This document shows positions 23,559-35,436 of a stretch of 64,000 nt of DNA, piece by piece. Location: positions 25,402,281 through 25,466,280 of the forward strand of contig CM046338.1 in NCBI GenBank assembly GCA_025403435.1, written 5' to 3'. The stretch comes from Artocarpus heterophyllus (lineage: Eukaryota; Streptophyta; Magnoliopsida; Rosales; Moraceae). Numbering within the stretch: position 1 is the stretch's first letter; each line of letters starts with the position of its first letter. A model generated the notes under the pieces. That model ran no database searches and was not told the origin of the DNA. It was given only the letters and a program-made list of their open reading frames with translations. A program made the position numbers and the translations under genes.

Positions 23559-26102
23559 ATGTCATTGTTAGAACAACATGAAGAAGAGTCCACCAAGGAA
23601 AATGATTCCCAAGATGAAACTATTAAAACTGAAACTGAAATTGAAGAAAGAAAAGCTAAAAAAGGTGGTAAAAAGAGGAAGGTTAGTGAAGTTTGGAAAC
23701 ATTTTATCAAGGACCCAAAGACTATCAATACCAACAAAACTAGGGCTAAGTGCAAGCATTGTGGTGCAGATTATGCTTGTGATACAATAAAGAATGGAAC
23801 ATCGTCGATGAGGAGTCACATGAATTCTTGTCTTTTGAATCCAAGTAATCAAAACATGCAGAAGACTATCCATTTTACAAAAAGAAATGGCGATGGAGGT
23901 GATGACGAGGATACAACAACTACTATGGGGTTAAGAGCATGGTCCAAAGAGGGGTATAAGAGAGTGGTTGCTGAGTATATTATATTGGACGAGTTACTTT
24001 TTAGACATGTGGAAGGTAAAGGATTTAAGCGCTATTCGGAATACTTGAACCCTAGAGTATTTAATATCTCAAGGATAACAATTGCTAGGGATATTTGTCA
24101 AATTTTTTTGGATGATAAGAAAAGTTGAAGAAAGTTTTGGGGAAGCAATGATTGTGTTTGACCACTGATACTTGGACATCAATTATATGTGTTTGACCGC
24201 TCATTGGATTGATGATGATTGGAAGATGCAAAAAAGGATTATCAATTTTGTCCAAGTTCCAAATCACAAAAGGGAAACAATAGCATAAGAAATTGTTGCA
24301 TACCTTAATCACTGGGGAATAACAAAGTTGTTCACAATAACAGTTGATAATGCATCGTTGAATGATGTGACTATAGATAGATTGAAGAAAAAGGTGAAAG
24401 ATATCCCTGGTTGTCTCATCTTAGATGGTCAAATGCCTCATATGCGGTGTGTATGTCACATAATCAACTTGATTGTCGGCGATGGGTTGAAAGAGTTGTT
24501 AGATTCTATAGCTAGCATCCGCAACACTATCAGATATGTGAGGTCCTCACCACAACGCCTTAAAAAAGTTTAAAGAATGCATGGAGGAAGAAAATATTCG
24601 GTCAAATGCGCTTTTGTATTTGGATGTGACAACAAGGTGGAACTCCACGTTCCTAATGTTGCAATCTTCTTTGAAGTTTGTCCTAGTTTTTGAGAGATTA
24701 ACTTTGGATCAAAACTATAGTGCCTAATTTGAGGAAGTAATCAAAGGGAAAATGATGGAAGGTCCACCAAGTGAATTGGATTGGGATAATACAAAGATCT
24801 TTGTGAAGTTATTAGCAAGGTTTTACACTTTGACAAAGTGTTTTTGTGGGTCATATTATGTCACTTCAAACTACTATTTCAAAGATATTTGTGCAGTTAA
24901 ACAGGAATTGAATAAGTTGCAAGTGTGTGATGATCCTCTTTTGAGTCAAATGGCAATGATGATGAGCAAAAAGTTTGACAAGTATTGGGGGGATGTTGAG
25001 AAAATGAATCACATGATGTTTCTTGGCTTGGTTCTTAATCCAAGATGCAAGTTGAAATATTTGAATCATTCCTTCAAGTTTATATATGATGATTTGACTT
25101 GTACAAAGTTGTCGAAAGGAGTTGAGGATACGTTGCGTAGTTTGTTCAAGGAATATCATGATCAGGCACCTCTTCCACCTCTGGCTCCTCGTCATCTTGT
25201 GCCACCTTCCCAACCAAAACAAGCACCAAAGGCAGCTACAAAATCAAGGAATACTCTGTCTATTGCCTCATCAGATTCAGTTGCACCTTCAAGTTCTATT
25301 TCAAGTCGTTTATCAATTTCATCATTTACAAGTTCTAACTTACTTTTACCTGATAATGAGATAGATAGAACTTTTTTAATGATGATGATGGGTGAGGATG
25401 GTTCAAATGTATAGAAAAATGATGAGGATAAGTATCTCTCAAAGACTTGTGAGGAGTTCACTGAGGAAAGATTTGACATTCTAGGTTGGTGGAAAGTTAA
25501 TTCACCAAGATACAAGGTTTTTATCCTAGATTGCCAAGGATGTGCTTGCAGTTCTAGTTTCAACTGTTGCATCTGATTCTGCTTTCTCGACTGATGGTCG
25601 TATTCTTGATCCTTTTAGGAGTTCTTTGTCTCCTAAGATGGGGGAAGCAATCATTTGCTTGAAAAATTGGTTGAATGCCAAGGATGAAGAATATGAACCT
25701 GTGGTTTTTAGGCAATACATGGATGAAGTTCAGTCTTTCGAAGATTGTTATGAAGTTGTCATAGGTGATAATAGTATTGATTATTGTTCTATATGTTATA
25801 AGTATAGATAATTGTAATTTCATTTCTTTATTTCTCTTTTAATTTACATTTTTATTGTTTTAATTTTATTGTAGATGATGGTGTTGTTGTTACTCCTTCA
25901 GAATCCTCAAGCAATGCAACACCACAATTGATGGATGTAGAATCGTCTAAAGCATTCAAGTAAGTTAGACCTTTTAGTATATTAATGTATTCAAATATTA
26001 ACTTTTTTATTACTAAATGTCAATTTGATACATATATTTTCATGTAGCATTGAGGATGATCCATTGGAGTTGGAGGAGGATGAGGAAGTGGGAGAGGGGT
26101 AG
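23559..26102 (+). pseudogene. hAT transposase (BED zinc finger, RNase-H-like), broken
   Basis: Exon from ATG 23559: acidic N-terminus, basic KKGGKKRK, then a BED zinc finger (C65, C68, H87, C91 in VWKHF...CKHC...HMNSC). RNase-H-like core pieces follow in shifting frames: LTTDTWTS (about 24155), ITVDNASLND (24334-24363), LDVTTRWNSTFLML (about 24620-24661). The C-terminal dimerisation motif is FSTDGRILDPFRSSLSPKM (25585-25641). Frame breaks are seen near 24126, 24566 and 25510, with stops at 24724 and 25412. Small acidic exons 25875-25959 and 26048-26102 (ending EEDEEVGEG plus TAG) sit behind consensus splice sites. Confidence 0.85.
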
Positions 26103-26859
26103 CATTATTGTGGTTTGTTTTGTGATGTTGAATTAGATGCACTTAAATTTGGATATTTTTAAGACTTTGTATTTGGGACTTTGGACATTATTATTATATT
26201 TGTCGTGGCTTTATGTTTTGATCATTTTGGATTTTGGACTTATGGATTGGACTTTAACTTAGTTTAAGCTTTCATGGTTTATTGTTGTAATTGGACATTT
26301 GGCATTATGACATGTTTTTAGAGACTTAAAATGTAGTCTATGTGACTCATTATGCTTATGCTTTTCTCAAAGGGTTATTAGGTGTTTCTCCTTTATACTT
26401 TGAAGTAAAGTTTGTTGGTCTCATGAAAATTGAAACAATTAAAAAAACTCAAATAAATATATATCATTCTCTAAGATTTTTAATGATTTCAACATAAGTG
26501 CCATGACAAATTGTAAATGTCAATCGCCCTTATAGTATTCTTTTTAGTATCATTTCAAAAAGAACCTAAATAATACACGATACATTGTACTATTTTAGCA
26601 ATTCTTTAACCAAAAAAATAAAATAAAATGTAGTAAACTAATAGTACGCTTCTTGTATCCCATTAGATTACCATCTGTTGAAAACCGAATCGAACCGAAC
26701 TGACAATAAAACCGACCAAGAACAATTAGTTAACCGATCAAATACTCTAGTGTGTGGTGCAATTTCGGTTTGCCAACTTCAAAAACCGACATTTGCAGTT
26801 CGGTAACCGAACCATCCAAAACTGACAGTTCTTAACCAAATAACACCCCTATCACCTAG

Positions 26860-28047
26860 GCCCGCATGATTTACTGCTCTACGTTCCACCAGCTCTCTCG
26901 TGCAACCTCGTGCTCCTCTAGCCGAGCAGCGACACACATCCAACTCCACCATTGCAACAAGCCACGTGTCCACACGCTGAAAGCCTAGTCGCGACCCACC
27001 ATTTCTCTTACCTAGCATAGAATTAAAAAGAAATCATTTTGGAGAGAGTGCTCGAGTTTGAGGAGCTGGAAAGCTCCATGGCTTTTGGGAGGTGAGATTC
27101 CAAAAGAGCGGAGAGAGATGAAAAAAGTTATTTTAATTCTGATGTTCATTTTTGTTTTTCTAGTTTTACTTTAGGATTTTAGTTTTTTTTTTTCAAACAC
27201 CATTCGAGGAGCATTTCTGGGAATTTTAAAGAGGAAGAAGAAAATTAGAGAGGATTTTTAGGGCTCTATTTTGATGATTCTTCTCCATTTTTATCTTCTA
27301 AGTATATTCTAGATATTGGTGTTGTTCATTTTTATTTTCAATGTCAATTTTATTTTTACTCATGAAATAGTTTTATGTTTTAGGATTCTTATGGATCCTA
27401 CTAATAGATTCTGTTTTATTTTTATTTTTTCTCACTTGTGTTGGATGTTGATTCTTGGAAATTGTTTGTTCTATTACGTGCTTAATGCTCTTAGTTATTT
27501 GGCCAATCATTAAGAGATGATGATGTACTAAATTAAAATTGAAAAATGGATTTTTAGTCTGAATCAATAATAGGATGACATATGCAATTTAGAATAGAAA
27601 TATATCCTTATTGTTTGTATGGTCATTGTGAATGCTTGAACTTGGTGAATTTGTGTTAATTAGATCCTCATAGGAATATAGGGGTCTTAATTGACATAAA
27701 TATGTCTACTAGTTTATCGGAAGATGAGAGTATGTAATTTAGTGCATTTGACTAACAATTCCATTAATTAGAACTAATCACTTAGAGGGTAAATTTACTT
27801 TAAATGAAGTTAACAGGTGAAATTGGATCCATTGAATTTGTTTTTATTATTTTAGTTTCTTTATTTTATTTTAATTTTATTAGTTTCATTTAATTTTTTA
27901 TTTAATCGATTACCGAAATAATCCTAGAGTGAAAATAGTTCCGGTAATTAACAAAAATTAAACACAATCTCTATATAAACGATATTTGTACTCTTAATAC
28001 ACTTTATTACTTGTACGATTTTATACACTTGCGGATTTCAATGAACA
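26860..28047 (+). repeat. Athila-like 3' LTR, part 2
   Basis: Resumes directly after the hAT target duplication and matches 7340-8572 (CTCGTGCAACCT/CTCCCGTGCAACCT, GCCTAGTCGCGACCCACC, TTATTACTTGTACGATT), ending ATTTCAATGAACA. Removing the hAT element restores one continuous LTR of about 1.68 kb. Confidence 0.65.
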
Positions 28048-28686
28048 ACACACACCTAATACAACATGTTGCTTGCATTATTTATATATTATCTTTCAAA
28101 CGTGAAAAGAAATTATCAATTAGGGGGGCATAATAAAAAATTGGGTTATTTACCTTTTTATACTTTATGTTTTATATTTATTCAAACACTATACTTTTAG
28201 TTTTTTATCTAATTGAATGTATACATTTATAGTTACATTTGGGTTATCATCATTTTAGTACACTGTGTTTAAGAACAACGTCACATTCCGATAGGTAAAT
28301 GGCCCGGTCCCCTCATAGGGATAGGCCTCACTTGATGGGATCCGTTGAGTTAAAAGATGTTTTTGTTAGAAATCAAAGCAGTAGCCTGTATATTTTAAAA
28401 ATATCCTTTTATTACCTTGAACTCGTGCTTTTTAATATGAAATTTCCTTTTCACCCTATCATTAGTCAATCGAAACTAATTTTGTAAAACTATAATAGAA
28501 AATCAAAAAATTCATCAAAGAAAATCATATATGTGGATTTATTTGTATTTTTGGTGTTATTTATATTGATCTTCTTTTATAGTTTTGACAAAATACTTTG
28601 AGATTTATTAATAAAATGGTAGGTTGGAAATTTTACATTACAAAACATAGGCTCAAAGTACCAAAATAAAATTTTTAAAAACTACA

Positions 28687-30816
28687 TGTCACGCCTTGGA
28701 GTACGGGAGGTGACGTGACGGATTATTTAAATTAATTAAAAGAAGAATTTAATTAAAATCCAGAGTTTAAGGGGTTGAATTAAGTATAAAACGTGAGGTT
28801 CATTAAAACACTTTATAGCGAGTTCATATACATTAGACAATTTAAAACATTAAACGAATAAATATTAAAATAATAAAGCCGTGAGTATGGGTTCCACAAC
28901 CCACAACTTATGCACACACATGGTTCTGACAATATCATAAATACAATCACAGTCCAGATACAAATAAAGTTAAATCTTACATGCCTTGATTAAATGATAC
29001 AAAATATAAATTAATCCCTCCTATTGCTCCTAAGTTCGGTCCGAAGAATCATCTCCAAACCTAAGTGGGAAGCCACCTAGAGGGGGAAATTTAAAACAAA
29101 TAAAACGTGAGCGAAAGGCTCAGTAGGGCTATGTTTTATAAATAATTTAATTTAAAGAAACATTTCATTATTCATGAATTATTTAAAAGAAACCTTAAAT
29201 AAATAAATAGATAAACAAATAGACAATTTTAAGTAAAACCATTCTTACCCAAAATAGTCTACTTGGATAACCAAAAATATCATTTTTCTTTCCTAGGCAA
29301 ACCATAGTATCACCACCGTAGTGGCCCAGCTGGGTTTCGGGACCTACCCCCAAGGTCGATCGCTACACGACCCGATCTCTGATATGGCATAATGCCTATG
29401 TGTTTATTATCATTATCATTCAAAACCCAATTACCGAGTGTTGTCATTTACATTCATTATGAAGTTCATTTCAGATCACAGTATATTAAAAATATAACCG
29501 ATAAATTTATTTTCAAACAACCGTTGAAAGCATTTTAATAAAAATCCTTTTTAAAGCCAAATCATTTCAAAACCAGGCTACCAAAGAAGTAGGGTAGAAG
29601 TCCTACCTCAATACTCGTGCTGGTGCCCCACACCGTAATCCCGGTCCGCAATACGTTAGCTCCGTGGAACCACGAACGATCCTAGATACAAACTAAGTCG
29701 ATCAATATCTAGTTCGAGACATTCTATGTTACTAAACCATTTCATGATGTCCTAGTGTGCCATTTGTATCTTTAAAATCATTCTATAAGGTTGGAATTTA
29801 AATCAGGGTTCAAAACAGTAAAAACGAGTGAAAATCATAAAATTTTTCATGCCTCGGTCGGCCTGCCGGACTCCCTGCTTCGGCCGGCCGAACTGCACAG
29901 TTCGGCCTGCCAGAAGCCAGGTCCGGTCGGGCAGTCATTTCCCCCGGTTCGGTCTGCCGGACGGAAGAACACAGGTTTCGATTTCCCCAAAACCCAAATC
30001 TTGATTCTAACCTGTTTTTCTCAAATCTCAGGCATAGAAAATAATCATAGTTGATAGAAAAACATACTAGAACACATTTGGACTCATTTAAACAAGATTT
30101 AAACTCAAAAATCTCAAAAATCCGAAAATGTAAAAATAGAGAGAAAAATAAAAAATCTTGAATTCAATCAGTTTTTCTTCAATCTAAGTTTATATTTTAG
30201 TTGTTCTAAGTCCATTTAACTCAAATCCAAAGTTTTCTAAGTTTAAACAAACCTAGATTTCAAAAATGCACAAAATTGAAAATTTTGGAAAAAGTTTAAA
30301 AATTTCAAAACTAACCTCAAATCGAAGCTTCAATCCACGTCCTCGGTTGCCAAATCACGTCCCCGAGATTCCTCCTTGCTAACCCGAAGCTTGGATTCGA
30401 ATTTCTTTCAAAAATTTTGAGAGAGAATTGAGAGAAAATGAGAGAAGCCGAGAGAGAGAGAGTGAGAGGGCTCATGGGTGGGAGAGAGGAGAGAGAGAGA
30501 TCAGGGAGAGTGAGGAGAGAGGAGGAAGAGAGAAAATAAATAGAAAAAATCGGTAGGCGGTTTTATTGTACGAAAACCATGTGCCGCCCACGGTTTTGTA
30601 AAACGGAGTATTTTTAACAATTTACAAATTGTTGTATTTTAAAACTCAAAACATCATTTTAAAACAATAAGAAATCATTTGAATGCATCAATTTAACAAA
30701 ACAACCAAAAATTCAAAATCCAACCAAATAATCTAATTAATGTTAAAACATTAATTATGGCACACTAATTCATCATTTATATTACATTAACATTAAATAA
30801 ATTTCGAGGCGTTACA
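28687..30816 (-). repeat. solo LTR of the Tekay-like family
   Basis: Inverse complement of the Tekay LTRs: it begins TGTCACGCCTTGGAGTACGG and ends CGAGGCGTTACA on the + strand. A perfect 5-bp duplication ctaca lies at 28682-28686 and 30817-30821. No internal sequence is left, so it arose by LTR-LTR recombination after insertion. The 87-codon + frame at 29791 is antisense LTR sequence. Confidence 0.93.
29854..29962 (-). repeat. palindrome array in solo LTR
   Basis: Units GGTCGGCCTGCCGGAC, TTCGGCCGGCCGAACTG, GTTCGGCCTGCCAGA and GTTCGGTCTGCCGGAC at the position equivalent to the other Tekay LTR arrays. The length is intermediate between the short (5') and long (3') forms. Confidence 0.85.
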
Positions 30817-31367
30817 CTACAGGGTATTGTTTTAATATTTTCCAAACACAAGATACCAATGTGATGTTCTTTTAAAATACAGGATGTCAAAATTATAAAA
30901 GCCTTTAGACTTAACACACATATTTATACTTTTCCTTATCGACTCTCAATTTTGGCCTAAAAATGTTCAAATTACCCTCAAATAGGAAATCTTAAAAAAC
31001 TAAAAAAAATAATAAACAAAGGGTTTTAACCTCAAAAATGTCTAGAATCCCTCAAAATGGGATTTTTTGTGGATTTTTTTCTTATTTTTGAAAGTTTTTT
31101 TTTTCATGTTACCTAATAATAATTTAGTCATTTTGAAGATCAAAGTCAATTACTCATCTAGGTAAAGATATAAATTTATATATTTGATCAAATTGAAGAC
31201 ATATTTCATCAAATAAAGAACCAAAGATTAAATAGACCTAAAACAAAGGGTACAAAAATCTAAATATCCCCAAAAAAATTGGTACAACACTACTATTTCT
31301 CATCAAGAAGAATGAACAATATTTCAATAATCTGAATAGCTATAGGATAATCAGATATCAAATTTAA

Positions 31368-31832
31368 GGTATTAGCACAATTTGTCCACGAACTCTTAGC
31401 ATAGTGATAAATTAGTTCTTGAATCTCTGAACTTTTGTTTTTTGACAATTCAATCATTGACTATAAAATTAGTGATGAATTTTTATAATTTCACGAAGTT
31501 AAATCATCTTATTTTTACATAACATATCCTACAATTTTAAGCAAATGGTTGTGTTCTATGCAAAACAGTCTCTTTACTTGTGGACAATCCATCAAACAAT
31601 ATAACATCTTACAATTACTATAAGTATTTATGAGAAAGTTTCTTTTATAATGTGAAAAAAACAGTGCTTATCTACGTTAAATTTTAGAAATTATTTGTAA
31701 AATTTCATAGTTAAAGAGCAATACTGCCAAAAAGAAGAAAAAAAAATCAAAGATTAATTTACCAAAATTTGAAGTTCAAGGACCAAAATATTACTATGCT
31801 AAGAATTGAAGGACTAATAGTACCAATTACCC
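31368..31832. mobile_element. MITE with ~55-bp terminal inverted repeats
   Basis: The left arm (GGTATTAGCACAATTTGTCC...CTTAGCATAGTGATAAATTAG) pairs with the inverted right arm (GGTAATTGGTACTATTAGTCC...CTTAGCATAGTAATATTTTGG). The flanks caaatttaa and taaacttaa match at 7 of 9. About 465 bp and non-coding. A Mutator-type MITE is likely. Confidence 0.55.
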
Positions 31833-32105
31833 TAAACTTAATGCTGTTACCATAGTCTATATTTAAGCACCAACTTCTGCCCCTCCTTGCATTAGGGGTT
31901 CTAAATTGCTTTTGAATTTTAAACTGAATTTCTTTCAGCGTTTATTAGTTGTGGGCACGTGCTGCACGAGTGTGTATTCCGTTCATTTGTTAAACGCAAA
32001 TGGATTTATCAACTTGGTAAGTTTGCATGAAATTATAAAATCAACCAAGTAATTGAATTATGAACAAGAAAAAATTTACATCATCAACATTGCTATCAAC
32101 ATTGC

Positions 32106-32579
32106 TAGGTTTGGGTGAAACTGACCAAACCAAACTAAACCAATTAAATTAGTTTTATTTGCGATTTTGCTCCTATAAAACCAACCAAAACCAAACTAAA
32201 TTTTGTTTATATGATTCCAAACATTGTATGTATATTATATATTTGTAAAAGTAAAATTAAATATTTTATTATATATTTTTGAAAACAAAAACATACTTTA
32301 AAATTTCTTAATCCTTATTTTAAAAATAAAAAAATAAACATAGGAGAATTGTTTATGTATATCATAGTGTTGGTTCTAATCATGGTTAAGAAAAGTTTTA
32401 CATATATTAGTTCAAGCCAATTAAAAAACCAAACCAAACCGATTGAAATAGGTTTGGTGTAGATTGAATTTTATCCCTTAAATGGTTTGGTTTAGTTTGA
32501 AAATTTCTAAACCAATTTATAATTGGTTTGGTTTGTAATTTACTTAAAATAAACTATTTGGTTTGGTTGCTCATCCCTA
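32106..32579. mobile_element. hAT-like MITE candidate
   Basis: Starts TAGGTTTGGGTGAAAC and ends, inverted, TAGGGATGAGCAACC. Both ends lead into AACCAAACCAAA-type runs in opposite orientation, and the interior repeats GGTTTGGTT/AACCAAACC. No 8-bp duplication can be seen (aacattgc versus gctagagc), so the exact ends or origin remain doubtful. Confidence 0.4.
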
Positions 32580-33101
32580 GCTAGAGCTTTATAAGGAATC
32601 CTTCTCCATCTAGTCGGTGATCCCTTGATTTAGGCTACTCGAGTTGACCGTGGATAGTGAAGATTGAGGGGTGAAATTTGAACCCAAGACGTAGCATTAT
32701 TTTTCTTAATGCCCCACTTACACAGTGTTTTTTTTTTTTTTTTGGTTTATTTATGCGCGCATTGAATAGGGCTTTAACACAAATTTATATCAAAACTGAC
32801 ATTGTCAAAGCAGCCCCAGGACAAAAAAGGGTGCAAATCAGTTTGCACATTGGAAAATGTTTCATGCACACCCTGATAAATAATCCGATCTCCTTTAGCG
32901 GACTCAAAGAAATCTTCAACAAAATAACCAAAATTTTCATGTTGCCCATAATCTCTAGGGTCCGCCTCCTCACAAGTATAAGATTCAGCGCCTAATATGG
33001 TTAATTCTACTAGAAATTAATACACTCTAGAGTTTAAGAGTACCTGCTGAAACTGGGCATCTGGCTTCTTTATGTGATAGCCTATATACTAGAGAAGCAT
33101 T
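32580..33101. other. spacer, nothing firm recognised
   Basis: A T17-18 run lies near 32725-32742. The 105-codon + frame at 32678-32995 and the minus frame opposite it have no recognisable domain. This stretch lies just downstream (minus strand) of the homoserine-dehydrogenase-like fragment and may include its former 3' UTR. Confidence 0.45.
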
Positions 33102-33275
33102 TCAAGGAAACAAATCCTGAAGATCAAGGATATCAGCAAGGACGCCGGCTGCTGTAGCATCATTCCCAGCTCCGGCTCCTTGGATAACCAGCGGCCGTTC
33201 GTTATAGCAGCGGCTGTATATCTCCAACTGTTGCGTAGTTACATCGATTGTGCGGTATCAGAAAGGAGCATGCAC
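33102..33275 (-). pseudogene. homoserine dehydrogenase-like C-terminal exon fragment
   Basis: Minus strand, ending at TGA (33104-33102): [20 protein letters not shown] then [20 protein letters not shown] and FP-stop. The G-A-G-A-G-x-x-x-T-A-x-G-V-x-x-D segment is the C-terminal signature of homoserine dehydrogenases, the enzyme that reduces aspartate semialdehyde to homoserine. The upstream edge looks like an intron acceptor (TTTTCTTTTGAAATCAG at about 33285-33301), but the frame from there meets a TGA. No other exon is visible on either side. It is either a captured or left-over fragment, or the last exon of a gene lost to repeats. Assignment from memory of the family. Confidence 0.5.
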
Positions 33276-33371
33276 ATAAACGGACTGATTTCAAAAGAAA
33301 AAATTATGTATTTAATTTTGTTTTTTATTGTCAAGTAAATCATCGATTCATTAAAGATAACTTAACACAAA

Positions 33372-34260
33372 GACTTTTTTGCACCAGACCCCTCAGGACT
33401 TTACGCGTCAGATAGATTGGTCCCTAAACTAAAATTTTTTACAATTGACTCTTTAAATAAACTTAAAAATATGTTGCATGATTCATTCAACCAATAACCG
33501 TGTTAAAAATTTGACAAAAGAGGGGATGATAGGTCTTTTCATCAAATTAGAAATTAACAAAGATAAAATAAAAAGTAAAGAAAATAAAACAGATGTCCCC
33601 ACCACCGCACCTTCATTTCCCGCTAAAAATCGACGACAGCGGATCCACAACGGAGTTGACGGGAGAGATCGACAATGGAGATTGGCCACCGCCGCCTATG
33701 GACAGCTCGTCGAGCGGCAGAGATTCCATAACGCTTGGAATTCATGAAGCTCAGCCTCGCCATCGGCTTGATTCTCATGCTTCATCATTTCTTTCCAAAT
33801 CGAATATAACAAGAGGAGAAAAAAATTTCTGAAAAAAAGGATTTAGATTTTTGAGACTGACTCGCCTTTTCAGTTTAGTCAGTGGAGGCGCCTTGATGAG
33901 TCAACTTGGAGTGTGCAGTGGTGGGTTTTGTGATGATGAAGAGTCGATAGTGAAAAAAAAAAACAGTTTTCTAAATTCGATGAAAAGACCTATCATGCCC
34001 TCCTTTCAAATTCACATACAAATCGGGTGATAAATCTACATCAAATATTTAACATCATTATTGATTGGACCGGTCATGTAACACATTTTAAAATTCCAAA
34101 AATCAATTGTAAAAATTTTTGGTTTAAAGTATCAAACATTAATTGCTATTGATTAGACCAGGTAATAGATTTTAAATTTAAGGAGTCAATTGTAAAAATT
34201 TTTAGTTTAGAGAGTAATGTAGCAAAGGTAAAATCAAGAGGGTTCTCTTGCAAAGAAATC
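33372..34260. mobile_element. Mutator-like element with long TIRs and GC-rich cargo (Pack-MULE-like)
   Basis: The ends GACTTTTTTGCACCAGACCC and, inverted, GATTTCTTTGCAAGAGAACC begin inverted repeats of about 200 bp. Shared inner text includes CTAAACTAAAA, TTTACAATTGACT and GATGATAGGTCTTTTCATC or its G/C variant. The flanks cttaacacaaa and ccttaacaaa are similar but not identical. The AT-rich arms enclose a GC-rich block (about 33590-33790) unlike its surroundings, with open frames of 79-89 codons on + and an ATG-led hydrophobic stretch MKLSLAIGLILMLHHFF at about 33745. This pattern fits a MULE that picked up a gene piece; the source is not recognised. Confidence 0.5.
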
Positions 34261-35436
34261 CCTTAACAAATGAAGTAAATGAGTGCTTTGTCCATTTTTT
34301 TAATTAATTTACGGACTTCAAGAAAAAAACAATTACCAAGAATATTTGAAAAGAAGTGTTAGCATGGATAATCGTCATAAATTTCCATATTAGAAATTAT
34401 CAAGCTTCATACACAGTTTACAGAAACAGATGTCAGGAAGAGTTTAAGGGAAGTCGTAATAGTAATAGCAACAGTACTAATACTAATGCTAGGGAAAAAT
34501 GGTTTCAGAAGAAAAGTTGGGAACTAGTTTTGTTTGCCGTTTGTAATTATTGAATTTATTTAATTAGCTGATTATCTTTAGGTTTAACATCTAAATAAAG
34601 TAAAAAAGAGTTTCAAATGCTTTTCTTAAGTTAAAGAAAGGACGAAACGTTTCTTCGTCACGTGTTAGCATATTATTGGTGTAATTCAGAATTTTACACG
34701 TGTCAACACAGATTTGCTGGAAAAGGCATGCTCACGAATTTTTTCGACACGGGATCACAATATCATGAAGTTGAAATCGTGGTGGGACCCAGAAGCCGAA
34801 TCACAAGAACACGCTTGCCTTCACGCCTGTGCGCTATTGGCCGAACGGAGGCCGCGTGAATGGCCAGGTGGGACCCAGCCTGACGCGGTGTTGCAGGCTT
34901 GTCGGCGCACCTTCCTCAACCATCCGTGAGTTTGATCAGACGACTGTAATGGGTTGCAGATTTTTTTCCTCTTCTTTTAATTTTTTTTCCTTCTTTCTCT
35001 TTTTCCCATTTTCTTTGTTTTCTTTCTCATTTTTGTCCTTTTTCCGCACACACCTATTTATTTTTCCCTCTTCAATTTTTTTTACTTCTTTCCTTTTCCA
35101 AAAAAAAAAGACCTTTTTTTTGGACTAAATTAGTTCTTTTTGTTAACATGTTGAAAGCTTTTGCACATGAGGTTGAAATGTGACATAGGTTTCCTATCGT
35201 CTCTTTTTTTTTTAAATTATTAGCTAAATAAATTATATGCACCTCGACCTATTACTATATAAATAAAGAATAAAATAAGTTATTTATACCAAAAAATTAG
35301 TATTTATTATAAAATTTTTAAAACCTGTTATTTACTTAAGTAGTTTTGAAAAAATTCTATTTACGACAATTTCTCTTTTTTTGTTTCTTTTACTAAGTGA
35401 AACAATCAATATTTATATCTATTTTATACTATACTA
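34261..35436. other. spacer with a GC-rich island
   Basis: 34640-34940 is GC-rich against AT-rich flanks, with two GGTGGGACCCAG repeats (about 34780 and 34868) and overlapping open frames of 65-99 codons with no recognised domain. It could be a relic promoter/first exon or a transposon capture. 34960-35110 is a T/C-rich tract. At 35163-35183 GCACATGAGGTTGAAATG resembles the Helitron start region at 35461, so a second decayed copy may lie here. Confidence 0.4.

Larger units (their letters stand above)
21427..26851 (+). mobile_element. hAT (Ac-like) DNA transposon, degenerate
   Basis: Perfect 8-bp target-site duplication tcacctag at 21419-21426 and 26852-26859. The ends are TAGGGCTGT at the left and, inverted, TAGGGGTGT at the right, as in hAT elements. 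Subterminal regions at both ends are rich in CGGTT/AACCG repeats (about 21465-21550 and 26680-26830), the usual type of transposase-binding region. The element holds one intron-containing transposase gene with frameshifts. It interrupts the Athila-like 3' LTR. Confidence 0.93.
6839..28047 (+). mobile_element. Athila-like gypsy derivative with nested Tekay and hAT insertions
   Basis: Two related LTR copies (6839-8572; 20935-21426 plus 26860-28047) flank an interior of about 2.7 kb once the nested elements are removed. The interior starts with a tRNA-Asp-type primer-binding site, carries a gag scrap like Athila Gag, has the GCGCTTCTTGAAAGGCAACC block typical of Athila/LARD-type elements, and has GTTTGGGGG runs. 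No pol domain is seen, so it is either a non-autonomous (LARD-like) copy or has lost pol. The 20674-20934 stretch is its remaining interior after the Tekay insertion. The outer ends are not sharp: candidate flanks acatt and acaca match at only 3 of 5. Confidence 0.6.
28143..31271. mobile_element. Mutator-like MITE split by a solo LTR
   Basis: The left end GGGTTATTTACCTTTTTATA and the inverted right end GGGGATATTTAGATTTTTGT give an imperfect terminal inverted repeat of roughly 55 bp. The flanks taaaaaatt (28134-28142) and aaaaaaatt (31272-31280) match at 8 of 9, as for a Mutator-type 9-bp duplication, though A-rich matches are weak evidence. Without the solo LTR the element is about 1.0 kb and has no coding frame. 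Confidence 0.45.

Noticed and set aside
31368..31832. MITE arms considered as Tourist/Stowaway (TA or TAA duplication)
   Set aside because: The ends begin GG and the better flank match is 9 bp, which fits a Mutator-type element more than a 2-3-bp duplication.
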